A DNA stretch of 63,723 bases. Source: Vibrio zhanjiangensis. GTDB lineage: Bacteria > Pseudomonadota > Gammaproteobacteria > Enterobacterales > Vibrionaceae. Below are positions 51,370 to 59,443 of this stretch, piece after piece. Every line of letters begins with the position of its first letter. Within the stretch, counting starts at the first letter, position 1. Made by a program: the position numbers and the translations under genes. The stretch is taken from assembly GCF_030161235.1 (NCBI RefSeq), contig NZ_BSPW01000021.1, positions 238,431 through 302,153 on the forward strand. The letters are read 5' to 3'. Under the pieces are notes generated by a model that had not been told where the DNA came from, did no database searches, and worked only from the letters and a program-made list of their open reading frames with translations.

Positions 51370-51538
51370 ATAGTAGTCCCTGTCATCTGGTTAGCCTTTT
51401 GGCTGGCATGTTGAGCAAGGTGGCATTTCCTTTTGAAGGCTGACTTTACTTTCTCCTAATCAGGACACTGAGTATTTTCGATTGACGTAAGTTAATTGTT
51501 TTGTTTTCTAACCACACAATTTCGTGTGGTTTTTTTTT
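51370..51538 (+). ncRNA. Candidate plus-strand small RNA upstream of fadI
   Basis: A perfect terminator ends this stretch: ACCACAC (51511-51517), loop aatttc, GTGTGGT (51524-51530), then eight T. No plus-strand gene lies upstream, since the sigma gene is on the minus strand. A TATAGT-like -10 element near 51368 could start a transcript of about 160 nt, but I see no good -35. The 5' end is a guess. Alternatively the hairpin insulates fadI from spurious transcription. Confidence 0.35.
51511..51538 (+). terminator. Strong Rho-independent terminator before fadI
   Basis: A 7-bp perfect stem with a 6-base loop is followed by TTTTTTTT. It lies 127 bp before the fadI start and upstream of the FadR site. 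Confidence 0.92.
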
Positions 51539-51628
51539 ATCTTCTTGCCTATGTAAGCCCTGCTTTTCCACTCTAAATCACGTTTAATTAAACAAGCGTT
51601 TGATTCGTTTAACATTCTGATTACAATG

Positions 51629-51645
51629 TTTCTGGTCTGACCTCT
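51629..51645 (+). promoter_or_regulatory. FadR operator in front of fadIJ
   Basis: TTTCTGGTCTGACCTCT matches the FadR consensus AACTGGTCNGACCNGTT at the core CTGGTCTGACC. It lies 20 bp before the fadI ATG, a position suited to repression of fatty acid degradation until long-chain acyl-CoA releases FadR. Confidence 0.8.
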
Positions 51646-51664
51646 ATTTTGTAAAGGAGAAATA

Positions 51665-52972
51665 ATGGGCAAGCAGGAAGTGAAAACGCGCTCAGGTGAG
51701 CGTATTGCGGTGGTGGCTGGTTTACGCACGCCGTTTGCACGTCAAAGCACGGAATTTAGTCAGGTACCCGCCGTTGATCTTGGAAAAATGGTGGTGAGTG
51801 AACTGATGGCTCGTACTGAAATCGATCCTAAATTGATTGACCAAGTTGTTTTTGGTCAGGTTGTTCAAATGCCTGAAGCGCCAAATATTGCGCGAGAAAT
51901 TGTACTTGGTACTGGCATGAGCATTCACACCGATGCTTACAGTGTCACCCGAGCTTGTGCAACCAGTTTTCAATCTGCGGTCAATGTGGCTGAGAGCATT
52001 ATGGCGGGCACAATTGATATCGGTATCGCTGGTGGTGCTGACTCATCTTCTGTTTTACCCATAGGGGTATCGAAGAAACTGGCTGCAAATCTTCTTGCCT
52101 TAAGCAAAACCAAAACCATGGGGCAAAAACTCAAACTGCTTAAAAATCTTTCATTTAGAGACCTGATGCCAGTTCCTCCGGCTGTGGCAGAATATTCAAC
52201 GGGCCTTTCCATGGGACAAACTGCAGAGCAGATGGCGAAGTCTCATGGTATCACTCGTCAAGAGCAGGATGCGCTTGCCCATCGCTCTCACTCGTTGGCG
52301 TCTCAGGCGTGGAAAGACGGCAAGATAGAAGGTGAGGTGATGACGGCATTTCCTGAACCTTATAATCAGTGGATCTCGCAAGACAACAATGTCCGCCATG
52401 ATTCTACTTTAGAGGGCTATGCGAAGCTGCGCCCAGCGTTTGATCGCCAATACGGCAGTGTAACGGCAGCAAACAGTACGCCACTTACTGATGGTGCGGC
52501 TGCCATTATGCTGATGCGCGAGGGTAAAGCGAAAGAATTAGGCCTTAATGTTATGGGCTACATTCGTTCTTACGCTTTTTCGGCCATTGGGGTTGAAATG
52601 GACATGTTAATGGGCCCGTCGTATTCGACGCCGATAGCCTTAGATAGAGCAGGTATAACACTGTCTGATCTGACCTTGATTGATATGCATGAAGCGTTTG
52701 CAGCTCAGACTTTATCGAACGTCAAAATGTTTGCTTCAGATAAATTTGCTCAGCAACAGCTAGGCCGAGCAAAAGCGATTGGTGAGATTGATATGGATAA
52801 GTTCAATGTGCTCGGTGGCTCGATTGCTTATGGACACCCATTCGCTGCCACGGGCGCGCGTATGATTACCCAAACATTAAGAGAACTCAAGCGTCGAGGT
52901 GGTGGTTTAGCGTTGAATACGGCCTGTGCCGCAGGTGGTCTGGGTGCAGCTATGGTTTTGGAGGTTGAGTAA
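51665..52972 (+). CDS. fadI: Beta-oxidation 3-ketoacyl-CoA thiolase FadI
   Basis: FadI cleaves 3-ketoacyl-CoA with CoA, releasing acetyl-CoA. The 435-residue thiolase has the nucleophilic Cys in [11 protein letters not shown], the GHP-type loop [16 protein letters not shown] and the C-terminal catalytic Cys in [16 protein letters not shown]. It is the FadI (long, anaerobic-type) form rather than FadA. The stop overlaps fadJ by one base. Confidence 0.96.
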   Translation: MGKQEVKTRSGERIAVVAGLRTPFARQSTEFSQVPAVDLGKMVVSELMARTEIDPKLIDQVVFGQVVQMPEAPNIAREIVLGTGMSIHTDAYSVTRACATSFQSAVNVAESIMAGTIDIGIAGGADSSSVLPIGVSKKLAANLLALSKTKTMGQKLKLLKNLSFRDLMPVPPAVAEYSTGLSMGQTAEQMAKSHGITRQEQDALAHRSHSLASQAWKDGKIEGEVMTAFPEPYNQWISQDNNVRHDSTLEGYAKLRPAFDRQYGSVTAANSTPLTDGAAAIMLMREGKAKELGLNVMGYIRSYAFSAIGVEMDMLMGPSYSTPIALDRAGITLSDLTLIDMHEAFAAQTLSNVKMFASDKFAQQQLGRAKAIGEIDMDKFNVLGGSIAYGHPFAATGARMITQTLRELKRRGGGLALNTACAAGGLGAAMVLEVE

Positions 52973-55095
52973 TGAGTGAACAAAAAGCATTTGCGCTAAA
53001 CGTCGATGAACAAAATATTGCTTGGCTTTCGATTGATGTTCCGGGTGAAAGGATGAATACCTTGCAAGCGGCTTTCGCCGAGGAGATGCAAGTTATATTT
53101 GCTCAATTGAAAGAAAACATCTCAACCATTAAAGGCTTAATCGTCCACTCACTCAAGCCGGATAACTTTATCGCTGGCGCCGATGTGAGGATGCTTGATG
53201 CGTGCAACAGTGCGTCGCAAGCGAAAGATTTAGCGACGCAAGGGCAAAAGATGTTTCAGCAGCTGTCTGATTTGCCTTTTCCTGTGGTTGCCGCTATTCA
53301 TGGGCCTTGTCTAGGGGGAGGATTGGAGCTGGCTTTAGCGTGTGATTACCGCGTATGTACCTCTTCAGATAAGACCCGTCTGGGGTTGCCTGAGGTACAA
53401 CTTGGCTTGCTCCCCGGTTCTGGTGGAACGCAGCGTTTACCTCGTTTGATCGGCCTACTTCCTTCGCTTGATATTATTTTAACAGGTAAGCAGTTGAGAG
53501 CGGCAAAGGCGAAAAAGTTGGGAATTGTTGATGCTGTGGTGCCAGAGAGTATCTTATTGCAAGTCGCCAAAAGTTTTGTCGATGCTAACACAGGAAAATC
53601 TCAAGCTAAACGTAAGGTTTCTGCCAAAGAAAAGCTCATTTCTAACACAAGTTTGGGACGAAAAGTGATTTTCGAACAAGCGGCGAAGAAAACCCATGAC
53701 AAAACACGTGGTAACTACCCAGCAGCAGAGGCCATTTTGGATGTGATGCGTTATGGTTTAGAAAAAGGCTTCGAACAAGGCCAGAAAAAAGAAGCTGAAC
53801 GCTTTGGCGAGCTAGTGATGACGCCAGAATCTAAAGCATTGCGATCCATTTTCTTTGCCACAACGGAGATGAAAAAAGAAAAGGGCTCAGATGCAGAGCC
53901 AAATGACATTACTATGGCCGCTGTACTAGGCGGTGGGTTGATGGGCGCAGGAATTAGCCACGTGACGGCGTCAAAAGCGAAAGTGCCCGTGAGAATAAAA
54001 GATGTCTCCAATGACGGGGTACTGAATGCGTTAAAGTACAATTACAAATTATTTGATAAACAGCGTAAACGCCGTATTTTATCGACAGCGCAGCTCCAAG
54101 CACACATGCAGAAATTGTCCGGTGGCGTAGATTTCACGCGCTTCAATCACACGGATATTGTTGTAGAGGCCGTGTTTGAGGATTTGTCTTTAAAACAACA
54201 AATGGTCGCGGATATTGAGGCGAATGCCAAAGAAAACACCATATTTGCAACCAATACATCGTCATTGCCGATTCACAAAATTGCTGAAAAAGCCAAGCGT
54301 CCGGAAAAAGTGATTGGGCTGCATTATTTCAGCCCAGTGGAAAAAATGCCCTTGGTGGAAATCATTCCCCATCAAGGCACTTCTGACGAAACCATTTCGA
54401 CAGTGGTTGAGTTTGCTCGCAAACAAGGTAAAACGCCCATTGTTGTCAAAGATTGTGCGGGTTTTTATGTTAATCGCATTCTTGCCCCCTACATGAATGA
54501 AGCAGCTCAGGTATTGATGTCAGGTGAACCGATTGAGCATTTGGACAAAGCGCTACTCAATTTTGGCTTCCCTGTTGGACCTATCACCTTGCTTGACGAA
54601 GTGGGTATTGATATTGGCGCCAAAATTATGCCTATCCTAGTCGGTGAACTGGGTGAGCGATTTAGAGGGCCTGATGTGTTTGATACTTTGCTCGATGATA
54701 ATCGCAAAGGGCGAAAGAGTGGCAAAGGCTTCTATACCTACAAAGGCAAGAAAAAAGAGGTGGATAAGTCGGTCTACAAACTCTTGAGCCTTACTCCTGA
54801 TGCTAAATCAGCCGAGAAAGATATCGCACTGCGCTGCGTACTACCTATGTTAAATGAAGCGGTACGATGCCTTGAAGAGGGGATTATCCGTAGTCCAAGA
54901 GATGGGGATATTGGTGCCATTTTCGGCATTGGCTTCCCCCCATTTTTGGGTGGCCCTTTCCGATATATGGACCAGCTTGGTTTAGAAAAAGTGATAGAAC
55001 TTATGAATAACCATGCCCAGAAATACGGCGAGCGTTTTGCCCCGTGCGATGGGTTATTAACACGTGCTGGTTTGAATAAGCCATTTTACGAATAA
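52972..55095 (+). CDS. fadJ: Multifunctional fatty acid oxidation protein FadJ
   Basis: FadJ carries enoyl-CoA hydratase and 3-hydroxyacyl-CoA dehydrogenase activities and partners FadI. The 707-residue protein has an N-terminal crotonase domain ([18 protein letters not shown] with the oxyanion loop, [20 protein letters not shown]) to about residue 190. The NAD-binding dehydrogenase domain ([11 protein letters not shown], about residue 320) and C-terminal dehydrogenase domains follow. Confidence 0.96.
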   Translation: MSEQKAFALNVDEQNIAWLSIDVPGERMNTLQAAFAEEMQVIFAQLKENISTIKGLIVHSLKPDNFIAGADVRMLDACNSASQAKDLATQGQKMFQQLSDLPFPVVAAIHGPCLGGGLELALACDYRVCTSSDKTRLGLPEVQLGLLPGSGGTQRLPRLIGLLPSLDIILTGKQLRAAKAKKLGIVDAVVPESILLQVAKSFVDANTGKSQAKRKVSAKEKLISNTSLGRKVIFEQAAKKTHDKTRGNYPAAEAILDVMRYGLEKGFEQGQKKEAERFGELVMTPESKALRSIFFATTEMKKEKGSDAEPNDITMAAVLGGGLMGAGISHVTASKAKVPVRIKDVSNDGVLNALKYNYKLFDKQRKRRILSTAQLQAHMQKLSGGVDFTRFNHTDIVVEAVFEDLSLKQQMVADIEANAKENTIFATNTSSLPIHKIAEKAKRPEKVIGLHYFSPVEKMPLVEIIPHQGTSDETISTVVEFARKQGKTPIVVKDCAGFYVNRILAPYMNEAAQVLMSGEPIEHLDKALLNFGFPVGPITLLDEVGIDIGAKIMPILVGELGERFRGPDVFDTLLDDNRKGRKSGKGFYTYKGKKKEVDKSVYKLLSLTPDAKSAEKDIALRCVLPMLNEAVRCLEEGIIRSPRDGDIGAIFGIGFPPFLGGPFRYMDQLGLEKVIELMNNHAQKYGERFAPCDGLLTRAGLNKPFYE

Positions 55096-55113
55096 TGTTT
55101 GATGGCTGAAAAG

Positions 55114-55141
55114 AGGCGAACGGTAGAGTTCGCCTTTTTTG
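55114..55141 (+). terminator. Terminator of fadIJ
   Basis: AGGCGAAC (55114-55121) and GTTCGCCT (55128-55135) form an 8-bp stem with a 6-base loop, followed by six T. Confidence 0.93.
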
Positions 55142-55190
55142 TGACCTGAGGTTATTATCGGTTCCAACTAAAACTTACTAGGAATGTCAA

Positions 55191-55739
55191 ATGGATGCTC
55201 TAGATTTGCTGCTCAATCGCCGCTCTATTGCCAAGCTATCTCACCCTGCGCCAGAAGGACAGGCACTTGAAAATATCGTTAGAGCGGGACTGAGAGCCCC
55301 AGACCATGCGGGTTTAACGCCTTGGCGTTTTGTTATTGCTCAAGGAGAAGGCCTGAGTAAACTTTCTGATATTTTAGTCGCGGCGGCACAAGCAGAAAAC
55401 AGTGATGAAAGTGTGTTGAAAAAGCTGAAAAATGCCCCGTTTCGTGCGCCTATGGTGATTACTGTTATTGCGAAAGTCACTCCTCATGAAAAGGTGCCTG
55501 CGCTTGAGCAATATTTGTCGGCTGGGTGTGCAGTACAAGCGATGCAAATGGCTGCAGTAGCGCAAGGTTTTCAAGGTTTTTGGCGCTCAGGGGAATGGAT
55601 GTTTCACCAAAGTGTTCACCGAGCATTTGGTTTAGAAGGCGACGATGAAATAGTCGGCTTTCTTTATCTAGGGACTTCTGAATGTACACCAGCAAAAGTA
55701 CCAGAGCGAGACTTAAGTAAGTTTGTCGAGTACATGTAA
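55191..55739 (+). CDS. YdjA-like nitroreductase-family flavoprotein
   Basis: The 182-residue protein has the small nitroreductase pattern LLLNRRSIAKLSHPAPEG near the N-terminus (FMN-binding Arg-Arg-Ser) and APDHAGLTPWRFV. A C-terminal segment WRSGEWMFH is also like E. coli YdjA. Such proteins are FMN-dependent NAD(P)H oxidoreductases; the natural substrate is unknown. Confidence 0.88.
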   Translation: MDALDLLLNRRSIAKLSHPAPEGQALENIVRAGLRAPDHAGLTPWRFVIAQGEGLSKLSDILVAAAQAENSDESVLKKLKNAPFRAPMVITVIAKVTPHEKVPALEQYLSAGCAVQAMQMAAVAQGFQGFWRSGEWMFHQSVHRAFGLEGDDEIVGFLYLGTSECTPAKVPERDLSKFVEYM

Positions 55740-55744
55740 TACAG

Positions 55745-55774
55745 GCCCCAAAGCGAGACAATAAGCTTTGGGGC
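55745..55774. other. Perfect 10-bp hairpin between nitroreductase and LysR genes
   Basis: GCCCCAAAGC and GCTTTGGGGC form a perfect 10-bp stem with a 10-base loop between convergent genes. No T-tract follows on either strand, so it is a poor intrinsic terminator but could stabilise 3' ends. Confidence 0.6.
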
Positions 55775-55809
55775 TAGGCATCAATCGACAAGTAACGTAT
55801 TGGCTACGT

Positions 55810-56685
55810 TCACTTTGTTTTGTATGCAATAACAAAGTCTATGAGTAAACGGACTTTTTCAGGCAGATGATCCTTGTGGTTATACAGCATGTAAATATCG
55901 CGAGGGTTGGCGCTCCATTCTTCCAAAACGCGGATTAGGCTGCCATCTTCTATATGTTCTTTGAGCATAACATCGGGCATCAGTGTGATTCCCAAACCAT
56001 CTGAGCATGCACTACGAACCACATCGAGCGCATTGGCTTGAAATCGTCCTATATCATTATTGATAACCGTTTCACCGCTACTGTTGGTGAGCTGCCACTT
56101 CAATAAGGGGGCACCTTTTAAAAGAGAGTGATTTTGTAAATCTTCGGCATGTGTGGGTAATTGGTGTTTAGCTAGGTAATTGGGGCTCGCCACCAAAATA
56201 TCTTCTACCGAGCCTATTTTTCTGGCAATTAGGCTTGAGTCTCGTTGTGGACCAACACGGAAAATCACATCCCACTCTGTGGGGTCCAGTTGATCGGCAT
56301 GATTGCTGGTGGTCAATTCAAGGTTGATGTCAGGATAGTGAGTCATAAACGCACCAAATATTGGCATCATCATCCGTTTGGTGAGGTTGGAGGGGGCAGA
56401 GACTTTAATTTTACCCGCCGCACCTCGGCATTCATCCGAGATTTCTTCTGCAGCCTGTGTTAGTCGATTGAGCAGAGGTGAGCATTCATTATAGAAACGT
56501 TCTCCCGCTTCTGTAAGCGAGAGTTTACGCGCATGACGGTTGAGCAGTCTGAGGTTAAGAGCTTCTTCCAACGCTTGTATGCGCCGAGTGATTGTTGCTA
56601 CGGGAATCATAGTTTTGCGAGAAGTCGCAGTATAACTTCCGTTTTCAACAACAAGCCTGAATAGGTTGAGATCGTCTAATTTCAT
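55810..56685 (-). CDS. LysR-family transcriptional regulator
   Basis: The 291-residue protein has an N-terminal winged helix (LDDLNLFRLVVENGSYTATS, then ATITRRIQALEEAL) and a C-terminal substrate-binding fold. I chose ATG 56685 (MKLDDLNLF), with CGGA just upstream; a GTG at 56697 is in frame. It belongs to the large CrgA/AaeR-like group. The effector and targets cannot be told; the convergent nitroreductase and divergent rssB are candidates only by position. Confidence 0.92.
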   Translation of the reverse strand: MKLDDLNLFRLVVENGSYTATSRKTMIPVATITRRIQALEEALNLRLLNRHARKLSLTEAGERFYNECSPLLNRLTQAAEEISDECRGAAGKIKVSAPSNLTKRMMMPIFGAFMTHYPDINLELTTSNHADQLDPTEWDVIFRVGPQRDSSLIARKIGSVEDILVASPNYLAKHQLPTHAEDLQNHSLLKGAPLLKWQLTNSSGETVINNDIGRFQANALDVVRSACSDGLGITLMPDVMLKEHIEDGSLIRVLEEWSANPRDIYMLYNHKDHLPEKVRLLIDFVIAYKTK

Positions 56686-56931
56686 TATTTCCGACACATT
56701 TTTGCGAATTGGGTTAACTTATACATATATCAGATGCCAAAGTTTGAGTATTATCAATGAAGTTCAATATTTTGGGCTCTAGCTACATATAGTATTCAAC
56801 ATGGGTGAAAAGTGGAAGATTTGTATAAATACACTTTCAGAGCTACTTTTAAATGAGTGTTTGAAACTATATACAATTACAAAAAATATTACTAACAGTT
56901 GTACGTTCATAGTTGTGTGAGGCCAAGGTTT

Positions 56932-58032
56932 ATGCATAAGACTTACGAAGTGGCGACAACGCCCTCGACCCAGCTGGCTACTGGGTCAAAGCTCATCATG
57001 ATAGTTGATGACGATCCTGTTTTTCGCAAACTCACAAGTGGGTTTATTGAATCGCAGGGACATGAAGTTGTTGAAGCTGAAAATGGCCTCGATGGCCTCC
57101 AAAAGCTACGAGAATCTGAGCCTGACTTGATTCTGTGTGATCTGTCTATGCCGGTTCTTGATGGCATAGAATTTGTCGAAGAAGTTAGCCTTGAGTACCC
57201 ATCAATGCCTTTGATCGTTGTTTCTGCAACTGATGAGATGGCTGATGTTGCGCAGGCGCTACGCTTTGGCATAAAGGATTTTCTTCCCAAACCCATTACA
57301 AATCCCGACCATTTGGCAAGCGCGATAGAAAACACGTTGGATGATTCTGATAATCATCTGTGTGATCAACGTGATTTCGCCAGTCAATGGTTCAGAATTG
57401 ACAGTGGAGACATGCCAGAAGAGCAGGAACTGCACTGGCATTTAGAGTATTTGCAAGATAATCCTATTGCAGCGAAAGACTTGCTCCATGCACTGTTACC
57501 AGACAAAGACACTTCGCAAGGAGACTGGAAATGCAGCTATCGTCTGCTCCAGTCAACCGATGTGATGCCTCTAGTTTACGACTACGCTTGGCTGATGAAT
57601 GGTCAATTCGCATTTTATATCGTTGACTCTGCATGCGAAGGTCAGCATGGTGCAGCGACAACCTTGTTGGTTCGTGCGCTATTCCATGACTATCTGCGCA
57701 ATTTGAAAAACTTCAATGCGGATTTGAAAGACCTTGCGGATTTGCTTGAAAAAGGTATGGCCTGCGCAGAATGTGCAAGCCCGGTGAGGGCGCTGCTTGG
57801 TATCGCCAATGTGTCTGAAGGGACCTTGTCATTACTGCCGGCAGGCCTTGATGCACAATGGTCCAACGGCTATCTCTCTCAGCACATAGTCGCTGGAACG
57901 AAACTGGGTGAAAATTGCATCAAAAACTTTATCACGCCTGATTTGCCGATTAATACGGCGTGCCAACTCACATTGAGTTGTTTGGGATCAAGCAGTTTTA
58001 GCTTGGATATTTTCAGTGGTGGCAGTGCGTAG
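56932..58032 (+). CDS. rssB: RssB-like response regulator
   Basis: RssB of E. coli delivers the stationary-phase sigma factor RpoS to the ClpXP protease. This 366-residue protein has a receiver with phospho-acceptor Asp70 (LILCDLSMPVLDG) and the SATDEMADVAQALRFGIKDF stretch resembling RssB. A C-terminal degenerate PP2C-like domain includes FYIVDSACEGQHGAATTLLV (first 20 residues) and lacks the metal-binding Asp set. The ATG at 56932 follows GAGG and AAGG. Length and plan fit RssB, but the function in RpoS turnover is inferred. Confidence 0.8.
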   Translation: MHKTYEVATTPSTQLATGSKLIMIVDDDPVFRKLTSGFIESQGHEVVEAENGLDGLQKLRESEPDLILCDLSMPVLDGIEFVEEVSLEYPSMPLIVVSATDEMADVAQALRFGIKDFLPKPITNPDHLASAIENTLDDSDNHLCDQRDFASQWFRIDSGDMPEEQELHWHLEYLQDNPIAAKDLLHALLPDKDTSQGDWKCSYRLLQSTDVMPLVYDYAWLMNGQFAFYIVDSACEGQHGAATTLLVRALFHDYLRNLKNFNADLKDLADLLEKGMACAECASPVRALLGIANVSEGTLSLLPAGLDAQWSNGYLSQHIVAGTKLGENCIKNFITPDLPINTACQLTLSCLGSSSFSLDIFSGGSA

Positions 58033-58066
58033 AGCATGAGAGATAATGCTTAATAACCCTATGTTT

Positions 58067-58091
58067 TCACGGTGTTTATCACCGTGATTTT
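58067..58091 (+). terminator. Terminator after rssB
   Basis: TCACGGTG (58067-58074) and CACCGTGA (58080-58087) form a perfect 8-bp stem with a 5-base loop, followed by four T. Confidence 0.85.
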
Positions 58092-58185
58092 GGGCTATAT
58101 TCCGCCAGCACAAACATGTTTCAATACCTTAACTTAATAGTCACGGCGGGTTGTCGTACTTTCGTCACAAAAGAGATGTAACCTT

Positions 58186-58317
58186 ATGGCAGATAAAGAT
58201 TTTAAAGAACCATACAATATTCTTTACTTTTTGGGATTTATTGCGGCATTATTAATTCCTACTCTACCTGCGACCCTAACTTGGATTCGAGTGTTTAATG
58301 GATACGCGGGCTTTTAG
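58186..58317 (+). CDS. 43-residue single-pass membrane peptide
   Basis: ATG 58186 to TAG 58317 encodes a charged N-terminus (MADKDFKEPYN) and one hydrophobic segment (about residues 12-33, ILYFLGFIAALLIPTLPATL), ending RVFNGYAGF. AGAG lies about 11 bases before the ATG. It sits 21 bp before the DUF454 membrane protein frame and after a terminator, so it probably shares a transcript with that gene. The sequence is compact and well-formed for a membrane peptide; I know no named family. The codons and hydrophobic pattern favour a real gene. Confidence 0.6.
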   Translation: MADKDFKEPYNILYFLGFIAALLIPTLPATLTWIRVFNGYAGF

Positions 58318-58338
58318 TTCATTTAACTGGAGCGTATC

Positions 58339-58731
58339 ATCAATATTCGAAGACTAGGTTTAAATGTTGCTGGAAGCCTAAGTTTGGTTTTGGGGTTTCT
58401 GGGGATATTTTTGCCCTTGCTTCCGACCACCCCGTTTATTCTTCTCGCTAGTGCCTGTTTTATGCGGAGTAGCCCAAGGTTTCATCGTTGGTTACATGAG
58501 CACAACACCTTTGGCCCTATTTTGGACAATTGGCATCAACATCGCGCCATCACGAGCAAAATCAAAATTCGTGGTGCACTTTGCATGGTTGCGAGTTTCT
58601 CCTTCTCCATTTGGATTGTTTCACAGGTTTGGTTGAAAGCTGCCTTGATGGTGATGCTGATGACCTTACTGACTTGGTTTATTCGCTTACCCGTGGTGGA
58701 TAGCCTTGCTGATAAGCAAGAAAATCACTAA
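58339..58731 (+). CDS. DUF454 (YbaN-like) inner-membrane protein, unusual start codon
   Basis: The protein has the DUF454 pattern GFLGIFLPLLPTTPFILLAS, CFMRSSPRFHRWL and three hydrophobic segments. The family N-terminus (NIRRLGLNVAGSLSLVLG) is encoded upstream of the first TTG (58384), but no ATG, GTG or TTG opens it. GGAG at 58329-58332 is correctly spaced (6 bases) before ATC 58339, which would give 130 residues. So either ATC acts as a rare start, or translation begins at TTG 58384 and loses part of helix 1. The function is unknown. Confidence 0.75.
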   Translation: MNIRRLGLNVAGSLSLVLGFLGIFLPLLPTTPFILLASACFMRSSPRFHRWLHEHNTFGPILDNWHQHRAITSKIKIRGALCMVASFSFSIWIVSQVWLKAALMVMLMTLLTWFIRLPVVDSLADKQENH

Positions 58732-58885
58732 GATTGCATAAATGTTGCCTACCATATGAGTGGGTGTGTATGGGATGTGGCGCAGGTCGTTTAGCGGACT
58801 GTAAAAGTGCAGCAACACCCTCGTTGATACCTTGTTGATGCGTTTGATACGCACAGTAAGATTGAGTCAATCTAAGAAACGAATT

Positions 58886-59431
58886 ATGACAACTGAAACA
58901 ATTTCACAGATCAAGTCCAGCATTAAAAGCATACCTGATTACCCTAAGCCGGGTATTTTATTTCGAGATGTGACGAGCTTGATGGAGAATGCGAGTGCTT
59001 ATAAAGCGACAATCCAAGTCCTAGCCGATAAGTACAAAGATATGGGCTTTACTAAAGTTGTGGGCACAGAAGCACGAGGCTTTTTGTTCGGTGCGCCATT
59101 AGCATTAGAGTTGGGTATTGGATTTATTCCCGTACGCAAACCCGGTAAATTGCCTCGTCAAACCATTGCTCAGTCCTATCAGCTAGAGTACGGTACGGAC
59201 ACGCTTGAAATTCACACAGACGCGATATCACAAGGCGATAAGGTATTGGTGGTCGATGATCTGCTCGCGACTGGGGGAACCATAGAAGCGACAGCCCAAC
59301 TTATTCGTCAATTGGGCGGTGAGGTTGAGCATGCTGCTTTTGTGATTAACCTTCCAGATATCGGAGGAGAGCAGCGTCTCGAAAAGCTGGGGCTCAAAGT
59401 CTACAGTATTTGTGAATTTGATGGTTATTGA
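58886..59431 (+). CDS. apt: Adenine phosphoribosyltransferase
   Basis: Apt salvages adenine to AMP using PRPP. The 181-residue protein has the PRPP-binding motif [13 protein letters not shown] and the APRT blocks [13 protein letters not shown] and [13 protein letters not shown] placed the start at ATG 58886 ([10 protein letters not shown]), the family length; 18 upstream codons are open. dnaX follows closely, the conserved apt-dnaX-ybaB-recR order. Confidence 0.96.
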   Translation: MTTETISQIKSSIKSIPDYPKPGILFRDVTSLMENASAYKATIQVLADKYKDMGFTKVVGTEARGFLFGAPLALELGIGFIPVRKPGKLPRQTIAQSYQLEYGTDTLEIHTDAISQGDKVLVVDDLLATGGTIEATAQLIRQLGGEVEHAAFVINLPDIGGEQRLEKLGLKVYSICEFDGY

Positions 59432-59443
59432 TTGGATACAGTT

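Larger units (their letters stand above)
51179..51664. other. Non-coding gap of 486 bp between sigma gene and fadI
   Basis: It contains the sigma gene promoter (minus), a FadR-like palindromic region (51270-51291), a strong plus-strand terminator (51511-51538) with no gene upstream, and the FadR site before fadI (51629-51645). No protein gene of convincing quality is present. Confidence 0.85.

Noticed and set aside
58737..58885. 4.5S RNA (ffs) or other structured RNA upstream of apt
   Set aside because: The SRP core sequence GGTCAGG...GGAAGCAGCC is absent and no terminator follows.
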